This document shows positions 46,869 to 55,847 of a stretch of DNA of 64,000 nucleotides, piece by piece (the first letter of the stretch is position 1; each line of letters begins with the position of its first letter). The DNA comes from Promethearchaeota archaeon (GTDB lineage Archaea > Asgardarchaeota > Lokiarchaeia > Sigyniarchaeales > SOKP01): positions 16,984 to 80,983 of the forward strand of contig JAHLWS010000067.1 of assembly GCA_019057795.1 (NCBI GenBank). Direction: 5' to 3'. The notes beneath the pieces were generated by a model. That model did no database searches. It was not told the origin of the DNA and saw only the letters and a list, made by a program, of their open reading frames with translations. Both the position numbers and the translations under genes were made by a program.

Positions 46869-48455
46869 TTATAATCCAGGAAGTTTAGAGCCTTTAGCGC
46901 TGATAATTCTATCTACTCTTAAAATTAAATTTGCTAATTCACTTCCCGCTTTGATTACATGACTAATAAGAGCAGCGGGTTCAACTATCCCTTTTTCAAA
47001 ATTATCTTCGATCTTATTGGATATAGTATCAATTCCAACCCATTTTTCGTTATCTGTTTTGTGAGCAGCGCGTAATTCCGTCATATTCTCAATTTCATCT
47101 AACCCAGCGTTTTTGATCAGAGTTTTTGGAATTTCTTCTAATGCTATAGCAAAGGCGTTTACGGCAAGTTGTTCTTTACCGCTAATTTGATTCGCATATT
47201 CTCTTAGTCTCTTCGCAAGCTCGATATATATGGCGCCACCACCAGCAACCACGGCTTCTGTGTCCATTACTTTAGCAACTACTGAGAGAACATCGTGTAG
47301 GGTAATTTCTGCGGAATCTAGAATTTTCTCTAAGCCTCCTTTTAGTAATATTGATACTGACTTAGGGTTTTTACATCCACTAAATAAAACATAATCGTTG
47401 TTAGCAAGTTTTTCAAATTTTACTTTTTCTGCAAACCCTAAATCTTCTTCGGATAAGGAGTGGAGATCAACAATTTTTTTCGCTCCAGTAGCTTTTGTTA
47501 CGGCTTTTATGTCTGAATCACCGAGATTTTTTATCGCAACGATTCCTTCTTTCGCCAAATAAGCACCGAATTTATCGGAAATGTCTTGATTATTAACGAT
47601 CATATTCACTCCTAAATCTTTAAAGATTTTTAAGTAATCTAGCAGGATTTTTTCTTCTTGATCGAGAAACTTTTGAATGTCAGCGGGGTTAGATATTCTA
47701 ATTTGGGAATCGAATTCTGTTTTAACAACATCTAATTTTCTTTTAATAACAGCTATTTTCGCGTTTTTTACTACTTCGGGCATGGCGGGATTGACTCGTT
47801 CTTTCTCAATGTAGACTCCATTTATTAACTCTGATTCTCGGAGCGATTTTCCAGGTATCTTAATAATTAATACATTCCCTACTTTCGAAAAAGTATCTTT
47901 GGCGTCTCCCTTTACGTGTTTTATAGCTTGTAAAGTTAATTCTGAAAAATAATCTTTTACCCCTACAATATCTTTAGCATTCATAGCAGTTTTAGCGATA
48001 TTAATAAGAATTTTATCATCGTCTTGAGATATTTTAACAGCGATCTCATTTAGAATCTCTAAAGATTTATTTGCTGCCATGCGGAATCCTTGAGTAATAG
48101 GTTTTGGATGTATGCCTTGTTCAATTAATTCTAGAGCGTTTCCCAATAAAGAAGCTGAGAAGATGACAACTGTAGTAGTGCCATCACCGATATCGTCGTC
48201 AATCGATTTGGCTACATTTACCATCATATTCGCAGCAACATTATCAATATCAAGCTTCTTTAATATTTCGGCGCCATCATTCGTTATCGTTACGTCTCCT
48301 ACAGAATCTACAATCATTTTATTCATGCCTTTTGGTCCAAGTGTAGATTTTACGGATTCGGTAATCGCTAGAATCGCATTTATGTTTTGCATTCGAGCTT
48401 CTTTCTCTTTAGTTTCCTCAGTTCCTTCTTTTAATATAATTATTGGTACAGACAT
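46869..48455 (-). CDS. Group II chaperonin (thermosome/CCT-like subunit)
   Basis: 528 residues. An apical/equatorial layout with L-G-P-K-G-M (phosphate contact), G-D-G-T-T-T-V-V near 90, and a later G-G-G-A-I-Y-I-E-L nucleotide-binding segment. It lacks the Gly-Met repeat tail of GroEL. It folds cytosolic proteins inside a closed double ring. Its promoter region faces the Lrp gene at 48674, with tandem operator-like repeats in between (48566-48629). Confidence 0.95.
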   Translation of the reverse strand: MSVPIIILKEGTEETKEKEARMQNINAILAITESVKSTLGPKGMNKMIVDSVGDVTITNDGAEILKKLDIDNVAANMMVNVAKSIDDDIGDGTTTVVIFSASLLGNALELIEQGIHPKPITQGFRMAANKSLEILNEIAVKISQDDDKILINIAKTAMNAKDIVGVKDYFSELTLQAIKHVKGDAKDTFSKVGNVLIIKIPGKSLRESELINGVYIEKERVNPAMPEVVKNAKIAVIKRKLDVVKTEFDSQIRISNPADIQKFLDQEEKILLDYLKIFKDLGVNMIVNNQDISDKFGAYLAKEGIVAIKNLGDSDIKAVTKATGAKKIVDLHSLSEEDLGFAEKVKFEKLANNDYVLFSGCKNPKSVSILLKGGLEKILDSAEITLHDVLSVVAKVMDTEAVVAGGGAIYIELAKRLREYANQISGKEQLAVNAFAIALEEIPKTLIKNAGLDEIENMTELRAAHKTDNEKWVGIDTISNKIEDNFEKGIVEPAALISHVIKAGSELANLILRVDRIISAKGSKLPGL

Positions 48456-48565
48456 TATCTTATGTTTTTTTTTTATTTTTAATATATAGAAATATAAGAA
48501 GAATTCAATAATAATTTTATGATTTGGAGATCATTTAAATGTAAAACATTTCAATAACAAAAATT

Positions 48566-48629
48566 ATAAATTTTACAATAAATACTAAATTGTTGTAATA
48601 TAAATTTTACAATAAATATTGAATTGTTG
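48566..48629. repeat. Tandem 30-bp repeats with ACAAT-N9-ATTGT dyads in the thermosome/Lrp divergent promoter
   Basis: Two 30-bp copies (48566-48595, 48600-48629) differ at two positions and repeat at a 34-bp period. Each contains ACAAT-N9-ATTGT, the dyad shape bound by Lrp/AsnC regulators. They lie between the starts of the chaperonin (48455, minus) and the Lrp-like gene (48674, plus). Confidence 0.65.
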
Positions 48630-48673
48630 AACAATTTTAAAGAATATATCGCTCTTTTTGGTTTTGTTTAAAA

Positions 48674-49132
48674 ATGAAAAAAGAAAAGATATTGGATGAT
48701 ATCGACAAGGAAATCTTAAAAATCTTGCAAGAAAACGCTAAAACATCTTATCGAGTTATTCAAGATAAGTTAAACATCTCTATCGGCACTATTCATAATA
48801 GAATAGCGAAACTCGAAAAAAATGGTATAATAGAGGGTTATACTCTTAAACTCAACAACGAAAAGCTCGGTTATAAGTTAACATTTTTAATAAGAATACA
48901 AATTGATGGTAAACACACAGCTGAAATTTTGGACCAAATATCAAAAATACCGGAGGTTTGTTCTGTCTTTCATACTACAGGGGAGCAATCCGCTGCTTTA
49001 ATTTGCCGTTTTAAAGAAGCAGAAGATGTCCATCATTTTATTAGGGTGTTGAATGAAAAAGAATATGTAACGAAGACTATTTCTAATATGGTTCTAAAAG
49101 AATACCGCCCTCGTTCAGGTATTCAATTTTAA
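48674..49132 (+). CDS. Lrp/AsnC-family regulator
   Basis: 152 residues with an N-terminal helix-turn-helix (T-S-Y-R-V-I-Q-D-K-L-N-I-S) and a RAM-like domain (about 65-145). The upstream tandem repeats make autoregulation and joint control of the chaperonin plausible. It is distinct from the Lrp at 36284. Confidence 0.9.
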   Translation: MKKEKILDDIDKEILKILQENAKTSYRVIQDKLNISIGTIHNRIAKLEKNGIIEGYTLKLNNEKLGYKLTFLIRIQIDGKHTAEILDQISKIPEVCSVFHTTGEQSAALICRFKEAEDVHHFIRVLNEKEYVTKTISNMVLKEYRPRSGIQF

Positions 49133-49195
49133 GACTGTAAGGTATGTAAAAAATTCACAATTGTTATTCTTTAGTAAAAGTAAAGACTATAAGAT

Positions 49196-49654
49196 CTAAT
49201 CCTTTTTATCTTCTGGTTTAAAATCTAAAGAAATTGAATTAATGCAATATCGTAAGCCTATAGGTTTAGGACCGTCGTCAAATACATGTCCCAAATGACC
49301 TCCACATTTATTGCATAATACTTCCTCTCTTTCCAGGCCTAAACTGAGATCTGACTCTATATCGACGTCTTTATTGCTTATAGGAACTGAAAAGCTAGGC
49401 CAACCGCAACCAGATGCGAATTGGGCTTTAGAATCAAATAGAGGAACCCCACACCCAGCACAATAATAAACGCCTTTTTCGCGATTATTCCAATATTTTC
49501 CTGAGAATGGTCGTTCGGTTCCTTTTAACCTTAACACTTGATACTGTTCTTTAGTTAATTTTTGCTTCCATTCGTCTTCAGATTTAGAATCTTTCGCGGT
49601 CATAACAATAAAAGAATAAGATCTAGATTTAATATACTTAGCGGTTATATCCAC
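49196..49654 (-). CDS. msrB: Peptide methionine-R-sulfoxide reductase (MsrB)
   Basis: 152 residues. Zinc-type cysteine pairs C-A-G-C and C-N-K-C-G and the R-Y-C-I-N-S-I-S-L-D-F motif with catalytic Cys near the end identify MsrB. It repairs oxidised methionine. The start ATG is at 49654. It is unlinked to MsrA in this window. Confidence 0.95.
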   Translation of the reverse strand: MDITAKYIKSRSYSFIVMTAKDSKSEDEWKQKLTKEQYQVLRLKGTERPFSGKYWNNREKGVYYCAGCGVPLFDSKAQFASGCGWPSFSVPISNKDVDIESDLSLGLEREEVLCNKCGGHLGHVFDDGPKPIGLRYCINSISLDFKPEDKKD

Positions 49655-49821
49655 TTAATTAAATCCATATTCTATTATCAAAAGGAAGCTAAAAATTGCA
49701 TAAAGTGTTTAAAATATTATTCGAGCACTTAAATAGTTCTTAAAGTATCAAAATTTTTATTTGGTTTCTATTCTTTTAATTATCAATAATATACCTAAAA
49801 AAGCAAAAAAGAGAATTAAAA

Positions 49822-50910
49822 ATGCTTGATCCCTGGGGTTCCTCTGGTCCTACAAAAGATGAGGATTACGAGAGAATAAAAAAAGAGTTTGGAATTGAAG
49901 AAATAGACGAAGTGATTCGCCAAAAATTAATTAAAAATAGATTTATTCGGAGAAAAATTATTTTTGGGCATCGTGATTTGGGTTTAGTAATAAGTGCAAT
50001 CGAAAAAAAACAACCATGGGCTGTAATGAGTGGAATAAAACCATCTGGGTCATTTCATCTAGGAACCTCAACTACTGCCTTAGAAATTATTGATTTTCAA
50101 AAAATGGGAGGGAAGGCGTATTATTGTATAGCAGATATTGAATCTTGGGAGGATAATGGAATTACGTACGAAGAGGCAGAACCAATTGCTGTTGATAATC
50201 TTGCAGACATATTAGCACTTGGTTTAGATCCTTCACCTGATAAAGCATATATTTGGAGGCAATCAAAAGAACCTATTGTTAAAGATGTATGCTTTAAAGT
50301 AAGTAGATTGGTAACTCAAAACATGTTAAACGCAATTTACGGAGAGAAGACATTTGGGCTTTATTTATCCGCGCTAGTTCAAACCGGAGATATCATAATT
50401 CCTCAGATTTTAGAGGGTCCACAGCCAGTTATAGTCCCCGTAGGGATCGATCAAGATCCACACTTAAGACTTACTAGGGATCTTACGCGACGATATTACA
50501 AAACATTTTTCTTACCAGGAGCGACTTATCATTACTTATTAGCAGGCATAGACGGATCAGAAAAAATGGCAAAAAGAAACCCTAATAGTTATTTTACATT
50601 TAACGAACCTTTAGAATCTATAGCGAAAAAGGTTAAAGGAGCTCTTACGGGGGGACGTAAAAACAAGAAAGAACAACAAGAACTTGGCGGTGAACCTAAA
50701 AAATGCATGATTTATAAAATGTTAATGTACCACTTTGAAGATGATGATGAGGTTTTAGCTGATGAATTTGAAAGATGCGTTAAAGGTGAATTAATGTGCG
50801 GAGAGCATAAAGCACAATGCATCGAAAAAGTTTTAAAATTTATTAAACAACATCAGAAGAAAAAGGAAAAACTAATTGATAAAGCTAGAGAGCTTTTAGA
50901 TATCGATTAA
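49822..50910 (+). CDS. trpS: Tryptophanyl-tRNA synthetase (archaeal/eukaryotic type)
   Basis: 362 residues. The class I HIGH motif is H79-L-G-T82 in S-G-S-F-H-L-G-T, and the KMSKS-like segment is E-K-M-A-K-R (about 250). The N-terminal L-D-P-W-G-S is typical of archaeal/eukaryotic TrpRS. It charges tRNA-Trp. It stands alone, convergent with the Rag-like GTPase. Confidence 0.95.
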   Translation: MLDPWGSSGPTKDEDYERIKKEFGIEEIDEVIRQKLIKNRFIRRKIIFGHRDLGLVISAIEKKQPWAVMSGIKPSGSFHLGTSTTALEIIDFQKMGGKAYYCIADIESWEDNGITYEEAEPIAVDNLADILALGLDPSPDKAYIWRQSKEPIVKDVCFKVSRLVTQNMLNAIYGEKTFGLYLSALVQTGDIIIPQILEGPQPVIVPVGIDQDPHLRLTRDLTRRYYKTFFLPGATYHYLLAGIDGSEKMAKRNPNSYFTFNEPLESIAKKVKGALTGGRKNKKEQQELGGEPKKCMIYKMLMYHFEDDDEVLADEFERCVKGELMCGEHKAQCIEKVLKFIKQHQKKKEKLIDKARELLDID

Positions 50911-50962
50911 TCGTTAATTCCCTACATCTACTTTTTGATGTAGATTTGATGGAAATCTATAA

Positions 50963-51892
50963 TTAAATTCGTAAAGTTTTCAAAATCTCTGTTAAATCAG
51001 AAAGGAAATCTGAAACTTTTTCTAAAAATTGTTCTTGTAATTTTTCTTTCATAACAACCGAGACAAATAACGATTCTTCATTGAGTTTTATTCGATGTAG
51101 ATATGATATTAATTCATTTCCAATTGATAAAAAGGTGGAATTCGTCTCATAAGATTCTTCTTGCATTCTTTTAAGTAAAAAGAGGTGTTCCTTAATCGAT
51201 TCGAGAAGCTCAATGTATACTTCTGGTTCTATAAAATCGTGGTAGAACTCACACATAATAATACCGTTTTTATCGAATACTATTAACGATTTACTGTCGA
51301 ATTCCTTGAGGTACTTTTCTAAAAGCTCAGAAAGTTCAAAGAATTTTTCATCAAATACTGATAACCCATAAGAAATAAGTTGAACTATTGAAATTATATC
51401 GTAAATTGATGTTTGTTGGAATAATATTTTAAATGAGGGATATGTTTTTAGAATATTTTCTCTTAATTCTTCAATCTGATCAACCATTTCCTCGTTTCCA
51501 CGAAATTCGGGATCGAATTTATGAAAACTAATTATTAAAGGAACATCCATGTTATGCTCCTTGAAATTATGCATAATCATATCTAAATAAGCGAGAGAAG
51601 TTCCAATTCTTTTTGTATCTTGAATGTCAATGATATATACCATCAAATCAGTATCCCCAAAATAAAGCTCTTGTTTCTCTTGATATAACTTTCTATATTG
51701 CTCTTGCCCGCCCATATCCCAAAATACAATTTTGTTTTTTAGAAATTCGGTTGTTTGATATTCAACTCTAATCGTTGGTGTAAGGGAAATTATATCTTTA
51801 TGAAAGTCATATTTCTTATTTAACGCAGTTAATATCGATGTTTTACCCGCGTTATCTAAACCAGCTATAATAACCTTAATAAATCGTTCCAT
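50963..51892 (-). CDS. Rag/Arf-type small GTPase with C-terminal roadblock/longin-like domain
   Basis: 309 residues. P-loop GLDNAGKT (11-18), switch II W-D-M-G-G-Q (58-63), and G4 written H-K-F-D (124-127) instead of NKxD. The HKxD form and a C-terminal extension of about 110 residues after a T-S-I-Y-D (161-165) G5-like motif resemble the Gtr1/Rag family, whose second half is a roadblock/longin dimerisation domain. Eukaryotic Rags recruit mTORC1 to lysosomes; here the partner is unknown. It is a single-gene unit with 249 bp to the next gene. Confidence 0.8.
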   Translation of the reverse strand: MERFIKVIIAGLDNAGKTSILTALNKKYDFHKDIISLTPTIRVEYQTTEFLKNKIVFWDMGGQEQYRKLYQEKQELYFGDTDLMVYIIDIQDTKRIGTSLAYLDMIMHNFKEHNMDVPLIISFHKFDPEFRGNEEMVDQIEELRENILKTYPSFKILFQQTSIYDIISIVQLISYGLSVFDEKFFELSELLEKYLKEFDSKSLIVFDKNGIIMCEFYHDFIEPEVYIELLESIKEHLFLLKRMQEESYETNSTFLSIGNELISYLHRIKLNEESLFVSVVMKEKLQEQFLEKVSDFLSDLTEILKTLRI

Positions 51893-52141
51893 TATTGTGA
51901 ACCAATACTTATCCTTTTTGTAAACTCTTATTAAAAAAAAATAACGATAAAACCTTTTTTAAACGAAGTTTATAATGAAATTTTTTAATAGTAAGTGAAA
52001 TTCATTATTTTTAATCTTATGGTCTTTTTCTATTTTGCTTCCCAATATCTCAAATTTCTAATATTACATAAATGACACTTTAATTTTATAATGAGAACTA
52101 TTTTAATTTCATTAAATAGTAATTTATAAAAGTGGATTGAA

Positions 52142-52363
52142 TTGAACGAAGAGGAAAACCAATTTTTGGAATTTTTAAATTATCAAATAAATCAGAAAAA
52201 TAAATTTGAGAATGTAGTACGAAAGATTCCTATGTTTAAAAGCATGATACAAGAAGGTCATAAAACCATCTTAAAGATGATAGATAGATTCGAAAATATT
52301 CGCCGTCGAGAAGTATATGACATATTAGTACACGAATTTAATAATATGAACCAAAAGAATTAA
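52142..52363 (+). CDS. Small helical protein, 73 residues
   Basis: Starts at TTG 52142 after GTGGAT. It is charged and helical with a basic patch (R-R-R) near residue 54 and no recognised domain. Neighbour genes on the other strand are unrelated. A plausible but unproven real gene. Confidence 0.45.
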   Translation: MNEEENQFLEFLNYQINQKNKFENVVRKIPMFKSMIQEGHKTILKMIDRFENIRRREVYDILVHEFNNMNQKN

Positions 52364-52388
52364 TAATTTTTTACTTTTCTTATTTCAA

Positions 52389-52811
52389 TTATTCTCCTAT
52401 AATAGAACAGTAAATTTTTCTATGCCTACTTTTTTCGTCATTTTCTATGAAAATTACAGACTGCCAGGTCCCTAGGATTAATTCCTTGTTTTTAAATGGA
52501 AAAGTTTGAGATGTTTTAAGGAGAAAACTCCTTAAATGACCGGCTCCGTTATGATCGTGCCATGTTTTATGATGTGCATAATTTTTATCGTATGGAATTA
52601 GTTTTTCAAGTAGCTCCTTAATATCATGCTTAACTATTCCGGGCTCGTATTCAGTCGTGGAAATTGCTCCAGTAGATCCGGCAATGTGTACATTTACGAT
52701 GCCATCTTTCAGTCCACTTCTCTCAACCGCACTTTGTACTTGAGGGGTAATATTTATTACATCGCAATAAGCTTTCGTTTTAATTTCAAACATTTCTAAT
52801 ACAACTGGCAC
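52389..52811 (-). CDS. YjbQ/UPF0047 family protein
   Basis: 140 residues with the family signature: an early S-T-G-A-I-S-T-T-E-Y-E-P-G and a central H-x-D-H-N-G-A-G-H stretch. Some homologues have weak thiamine-phosphate synthase activity. Metal-binding histidines are plausible. The in-cell role is unknown. Confidence 0.9.
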   Translation of the reverse strand: MPVVLEMFEIKTKAYCDVINITPQVQSAVERSGLKDGIVNVHIAGSTGAISTTEYEPGIVKHDIKELLEKLIPYDKNYAHHKTWHDHNGAGHLRSFLLKTSQTFPFKNKELILGTWQSVIFIENDEKSRHRKIYCSIIGE

Positions 52812-52878
52812 GATTTCCTCTCCTTTTTCTTTCTTTTTAATAATAAATTTAATTAATTATCTTACTTTAACCTATTTA

Positions 52879-53298
52879 ATGAATGACAAGTTAAAGGAAT
52901 TTTTAAAAAAAATACACGATCCCAAAAATAATCTTTCAATTTACGCTACAATAATTGTACGTCCCGGCAAGAACATACTTGATTTAAAAATTAAAAAAGA
53001 AGAAGCAAATATTTTAAAAATAATTGTTCACGAAGAAAAAGGTACAGGCTGGTTTACTCATTCTTTTCATATTCCAATAAAAAATTTAGGACTTTCGGCT
53101 GACTCTAAAAATAAAGAGATTTTAGCAAAGTTTTCTAATCCAAATCAAATATCAAATAAAGCAACTAAAGCTTATGTTGAAGATATTCTAAGGAAATACG
53201 TTGATATTTTACCTGAGAAAAAGAAGCATTACTTTAAAACGCAGAGGTATAAGAAAAAGAAAGAGATGCAAACTGGCGTTAAATTAAAAGGATTTTAA
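52879..53298 (+). CDS. Hypothetical basic protein, 139 residues
   Basis: Mixed alpha/beta with a lysine-rich C-terminal tail that suggests RNA or nucleic-acid contact. I recognise no domain. Its 3' end meets the convergent tRNA-binding gene with no gap. Confidence 0.55.
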   Translation: MNDKLKEFLKKIHDPKNNLSIYATIIVRPGKNILDLKIKKEEANILKIIVHEEKGTGWFTHSFHIPIKNLGLSADSKNKEILAKFSNPNQISNKATKAYVEDILRKYVDILPEKKKHYFKTQRYKKKKEMQTGVKLKGF

Positions 53299-53637
53299 TT
53301 ATTTTATCTTGCTCCCTGGTGGGATAACTTTTCCATTTCGCTCATCTATTTTTAACAAAAAAGGTTCGTTGTTAAAATCCGCAGCTAAAAGCATTCCTTG
53401 GCTTTCTAAGCCCATAATTTTTTTTGGTTGAAGATTCGTTAAGATAACAATCTTCTCGTTTATTAATTCCTCTGGGGAATAATAGCTAGAAATTCCTGTT
53501 ATAATCTGTCTCCACTTATCCTCTCCACAATCTACTGTTAGTCTATAAAGAGTCTTAGACTTTGTAATACGTTCACAAGTTTTAATTAATCCGACTTTTA
53601 AATCTAATTTAGTAAAATCTTTGTAATCTATTACCAT
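53299..53637 (-). CDS. tRNA-binding (Trbp111/MetRS-C) domain protein
   Basis: 112 residues of the OB-fold tRNA-binding family (CsaA/EMAP-II/MetRS C-terminal): early D-L-K-V-G, central I-V-I-L-T-N-L-Q-P, then G-M-L-L-A-A. It binds tRNA without sequence specificity and can assist aminoacylation. It follows trmI by six bases and is probably co-transcribed. Confidence 0.9.
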   Translation of the reverse strand: MVIDYKDFTKLDLKVGLIKTCERITKSKTLYRLTVDCGEDKWRQIITGISSYYSPEELINEKIVILTNLQPKKIMGLESQGMLLAADFNNEPFLLKIDERNGKVIPPGSKIK

Positions 53638-53643
53638 TATTTA

Positions 53644-54528
53644 TCAACCTCTTAAGGGCATTCCATTCAATTCGACAAATTCGTCTTGCTTTGGTTTCTT
53701 TTCTCGATATGGGTTTCTAACATCGTTGATTTTTCTGGCAAATGTCATGTAGCCCGTATGCCCAATCATTCGAACTTCTGGATGGGTTGCATTTTTTTTC
53801 ACTTGAAGTTTTCTTTTAATTAATTCGTATGAATTTATTTCATAAAATCCGTTTTCTTGTAGAGCAAAAGTTGTTTTTTTAACTTGTTCTATAGCAGGTG
53901 AAAATGACACAAAGGTTCCACTAAGTTTAAGATAACTCCTAATTTTTTCAACAGCCTTCCAAGGTTGTGGCATATCTAAAACGACTGAGTCAACGTTAGT
54001 ATGTCCAAGGTCGTCATTTAAAATATCTCCGAATTGAATTGAGACAAAATCTTGTAAATTTGCGTTAATAACATTCCTTTGAGCTCGTTTTAGACTTTTT
54101 TCTCTGATATCGTACGAAAATATATGTCCCTCGGGTCTTACATAATTTCCTAAAATACATGTTAATGCTCCCGAACCACACCCTGCTTCGATAACCTTAC
54201 TACCAGGACCAATCCCGGTATATATTAAAATTAACCCTGCGTCTTCCGGATAAATTATTTGAGTTTTACGGCTCATGTAAGTTACATAATCAGAAGGTAA
54301 AGGTTTAAAAATGTAGAATTTATATCCTTGAGTTTCATAAGGTCGAGAAAAGATTACAGAACCAAATGATTTTCCTATTAGATCGTCAAACTTTATGATC
54401 CCTTTATGTGTGTGAAATTCACCTCCAGATTCTACTCTGACCAACCACTTTCGCCGTTCATCAAGAATTAAGTAAATTAAATCATTTTCTTTTATTATCT
54501 CTTCGGTCATAATTAATCTCTTTTCCAA
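53644..54528 (-). CDS. trmI: tRNA (adenine-N1)-methyltransferase TrmI
   Basis: 294 residues. SAM motif V-I-E-A-G-C-G-S-G-A-L-T, and V-L-D-M-P-Q-P-W carries the catalytic-loop region of the family. It methylates A57/A58 in the T-arm of tRNA. In one unit with the tRNA-binding protein downstream. Confidence 0.93.
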   Translation of the reverse strand: MEKRLIMTEEIIKENDLIYLILDERRKWLVRVESGGEFHTHKGIIKFDDLIGKSFGSVIFSRPYETQGYKFYIFKPLPSDYVTYMSRKTQIIYPEDAGLILIYTGIGPGSKVIEAGCGSGALTCILGNYVRPEGHIFSYDIREKSLKRAQRNVINANLQDFVSIQFGDILNDDLGHTNVDSVVLDMPQPWKAVEKIRSYLKLSGTFVSFSPAIEQVKKTTFALQENGFYEINSYELIKRKLQVKKNATHPEVRMIGHTGYMTFARKINDVRNPYREKKPKQDEFVELNGMPLRG

Positions 54529-54704
54529 AACCCGAATTATTCCAATAATATCTAAATTTGTCTAATAATTTCGCTGTCATAAATTTTACAAAATTGTAAC
54601 TTTTTTATAACGTTTTAAATAAATATAAAATATATGTAAAATTGATTATAATCAATCATTGTTTATACAACCTTTTTTATAAATACTCGTTAATGATTTA
54701 ATCT

Positions 54705-55625
54705 ATGAGTAGTGCTAACAAAAATACAGCTCAAACTTCAAAAATCTCTTTTAAAGAACTTCAACTTCAAATTGAAGAATTTAGGCAAAAACGAGATGAT
54801 TTAAACAAAAAAACTAAAGAATTTATTACCAATTTACAAGAAATTGACGGTGAAATCGAGGACTACTTAAAAGTTGTGAAAGATGATTATAAGAAAAAGC
54901 GGGATTATTGGAACGATAAGGTAAAGAAATTAAAAGACAAAAAAATAGAATATAAGCAACTATTAGATAAATGCATCGATGATGGAAAAGCATTTTTGAA
55001 AACAAGCAAAAAGGGAAAAGATACAAAGAAATTTATCTCTATTAAACAAATTGATAAGAAAATCGACAATTTAGAAAGAAGAATTGAGATTGAAAATTTA
55101 GAGATTGTTGAAGAAAATGCAATTGTTGACAAAATTAGAGAATTAGTTAAAATTAAACATGACTTCTTGGATGAGCAACAGAACAATGATTACTTTAGAA
55201 TTGAGCGTAAAATCCAAATTGTTAAAATTAATTTAAATAAGATTTATGAGCAACTATCTAAATGGTCTAATAAATCTCAAAATTACCATACCAAAATGCA
55301 TGAAGCCTATGAAATAATTAACGAATTAAGAGAGAAAAAGAAAGCTCTTGAAGAAGAATTGATCGAAAATAAAAAAGCAGCAGATGCATACCACGAAAAA
55401 TTATTGCGAGTTATGAACAAGAGAAAAAAAATATCAAAAGGAAAACGACCATATAACTCCTCTCAAAGTAGGTCAAGAACGCCGTATATAAAGAAAACAA
55501 GAAAAAACGATGAGCTTCAAAAGTTAAAGCAAGAGAAATTAGCTGTTGCGTTGGAGAAACAAAAGGCGGGCAAAAAACTAAACCTATTTGAAGCTCGCTT
55601 AATCCTCGAACAACCGAAAGATTAA
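54705..55625 (+). CDS. Archaeal coiled-coil protein (COG1340-like)
   Basis: 306 residues, almost wholly charged coiled coil (about 15-230), then a basic Arg/Ser-rich hinge and a short conserved-looking tail G-K-K-L-N-L-F-E-A. The tail matches the C-terminal piece seen in archaeal COG1340 proteins. Structural or chromosome-associated roles have been proposed for the family but not shown here. Confidence 0.75.
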   Translation: MSSANKNTAQTSKISFKELQLQIEEFRQKRDDLNKKTKEFITNLQEIDGEIEDYLKVVKDDYKKKRDYWNDKVKKLKDKKIEYKQLLDKCIDDGKAFLKTSKKGKDTKKFISIKQIDKKIDNLERRIEIENLEIVEENAIVDKIRELVKIKHDFLDEQQNNDYFRIERKIQIVKINLNKIYEQLSKWSNKSQNYHTKMHEAYEIINELREKKKALEEELIENKKAADAYHEKLLRVMNKRKKISKGKRPYNSSQSRSRTPYIKKTRKNDELQKLKQEKLAVALEKQKAGKKLNLFEARLILEQPKD

Positions 55626-55847
55626 GTTAAGATTTAGGTTAAAAAATATTCCTTGTTATGATTACTTTTAATTGATTATTTCTTAATTTTCTTAATATGT
55701 TTTAGATAAATCTGATTGTAATATAATCCAAATTTCAAACATATAGATAAAATTCTTAGAAATTTGTCATAAGATTTAAAATTATTTGCATTTTATTATA
55801 ATGCAATAAGAACTTTAAAATTCCAAAAAAAAAAGATTTGATAAAAT

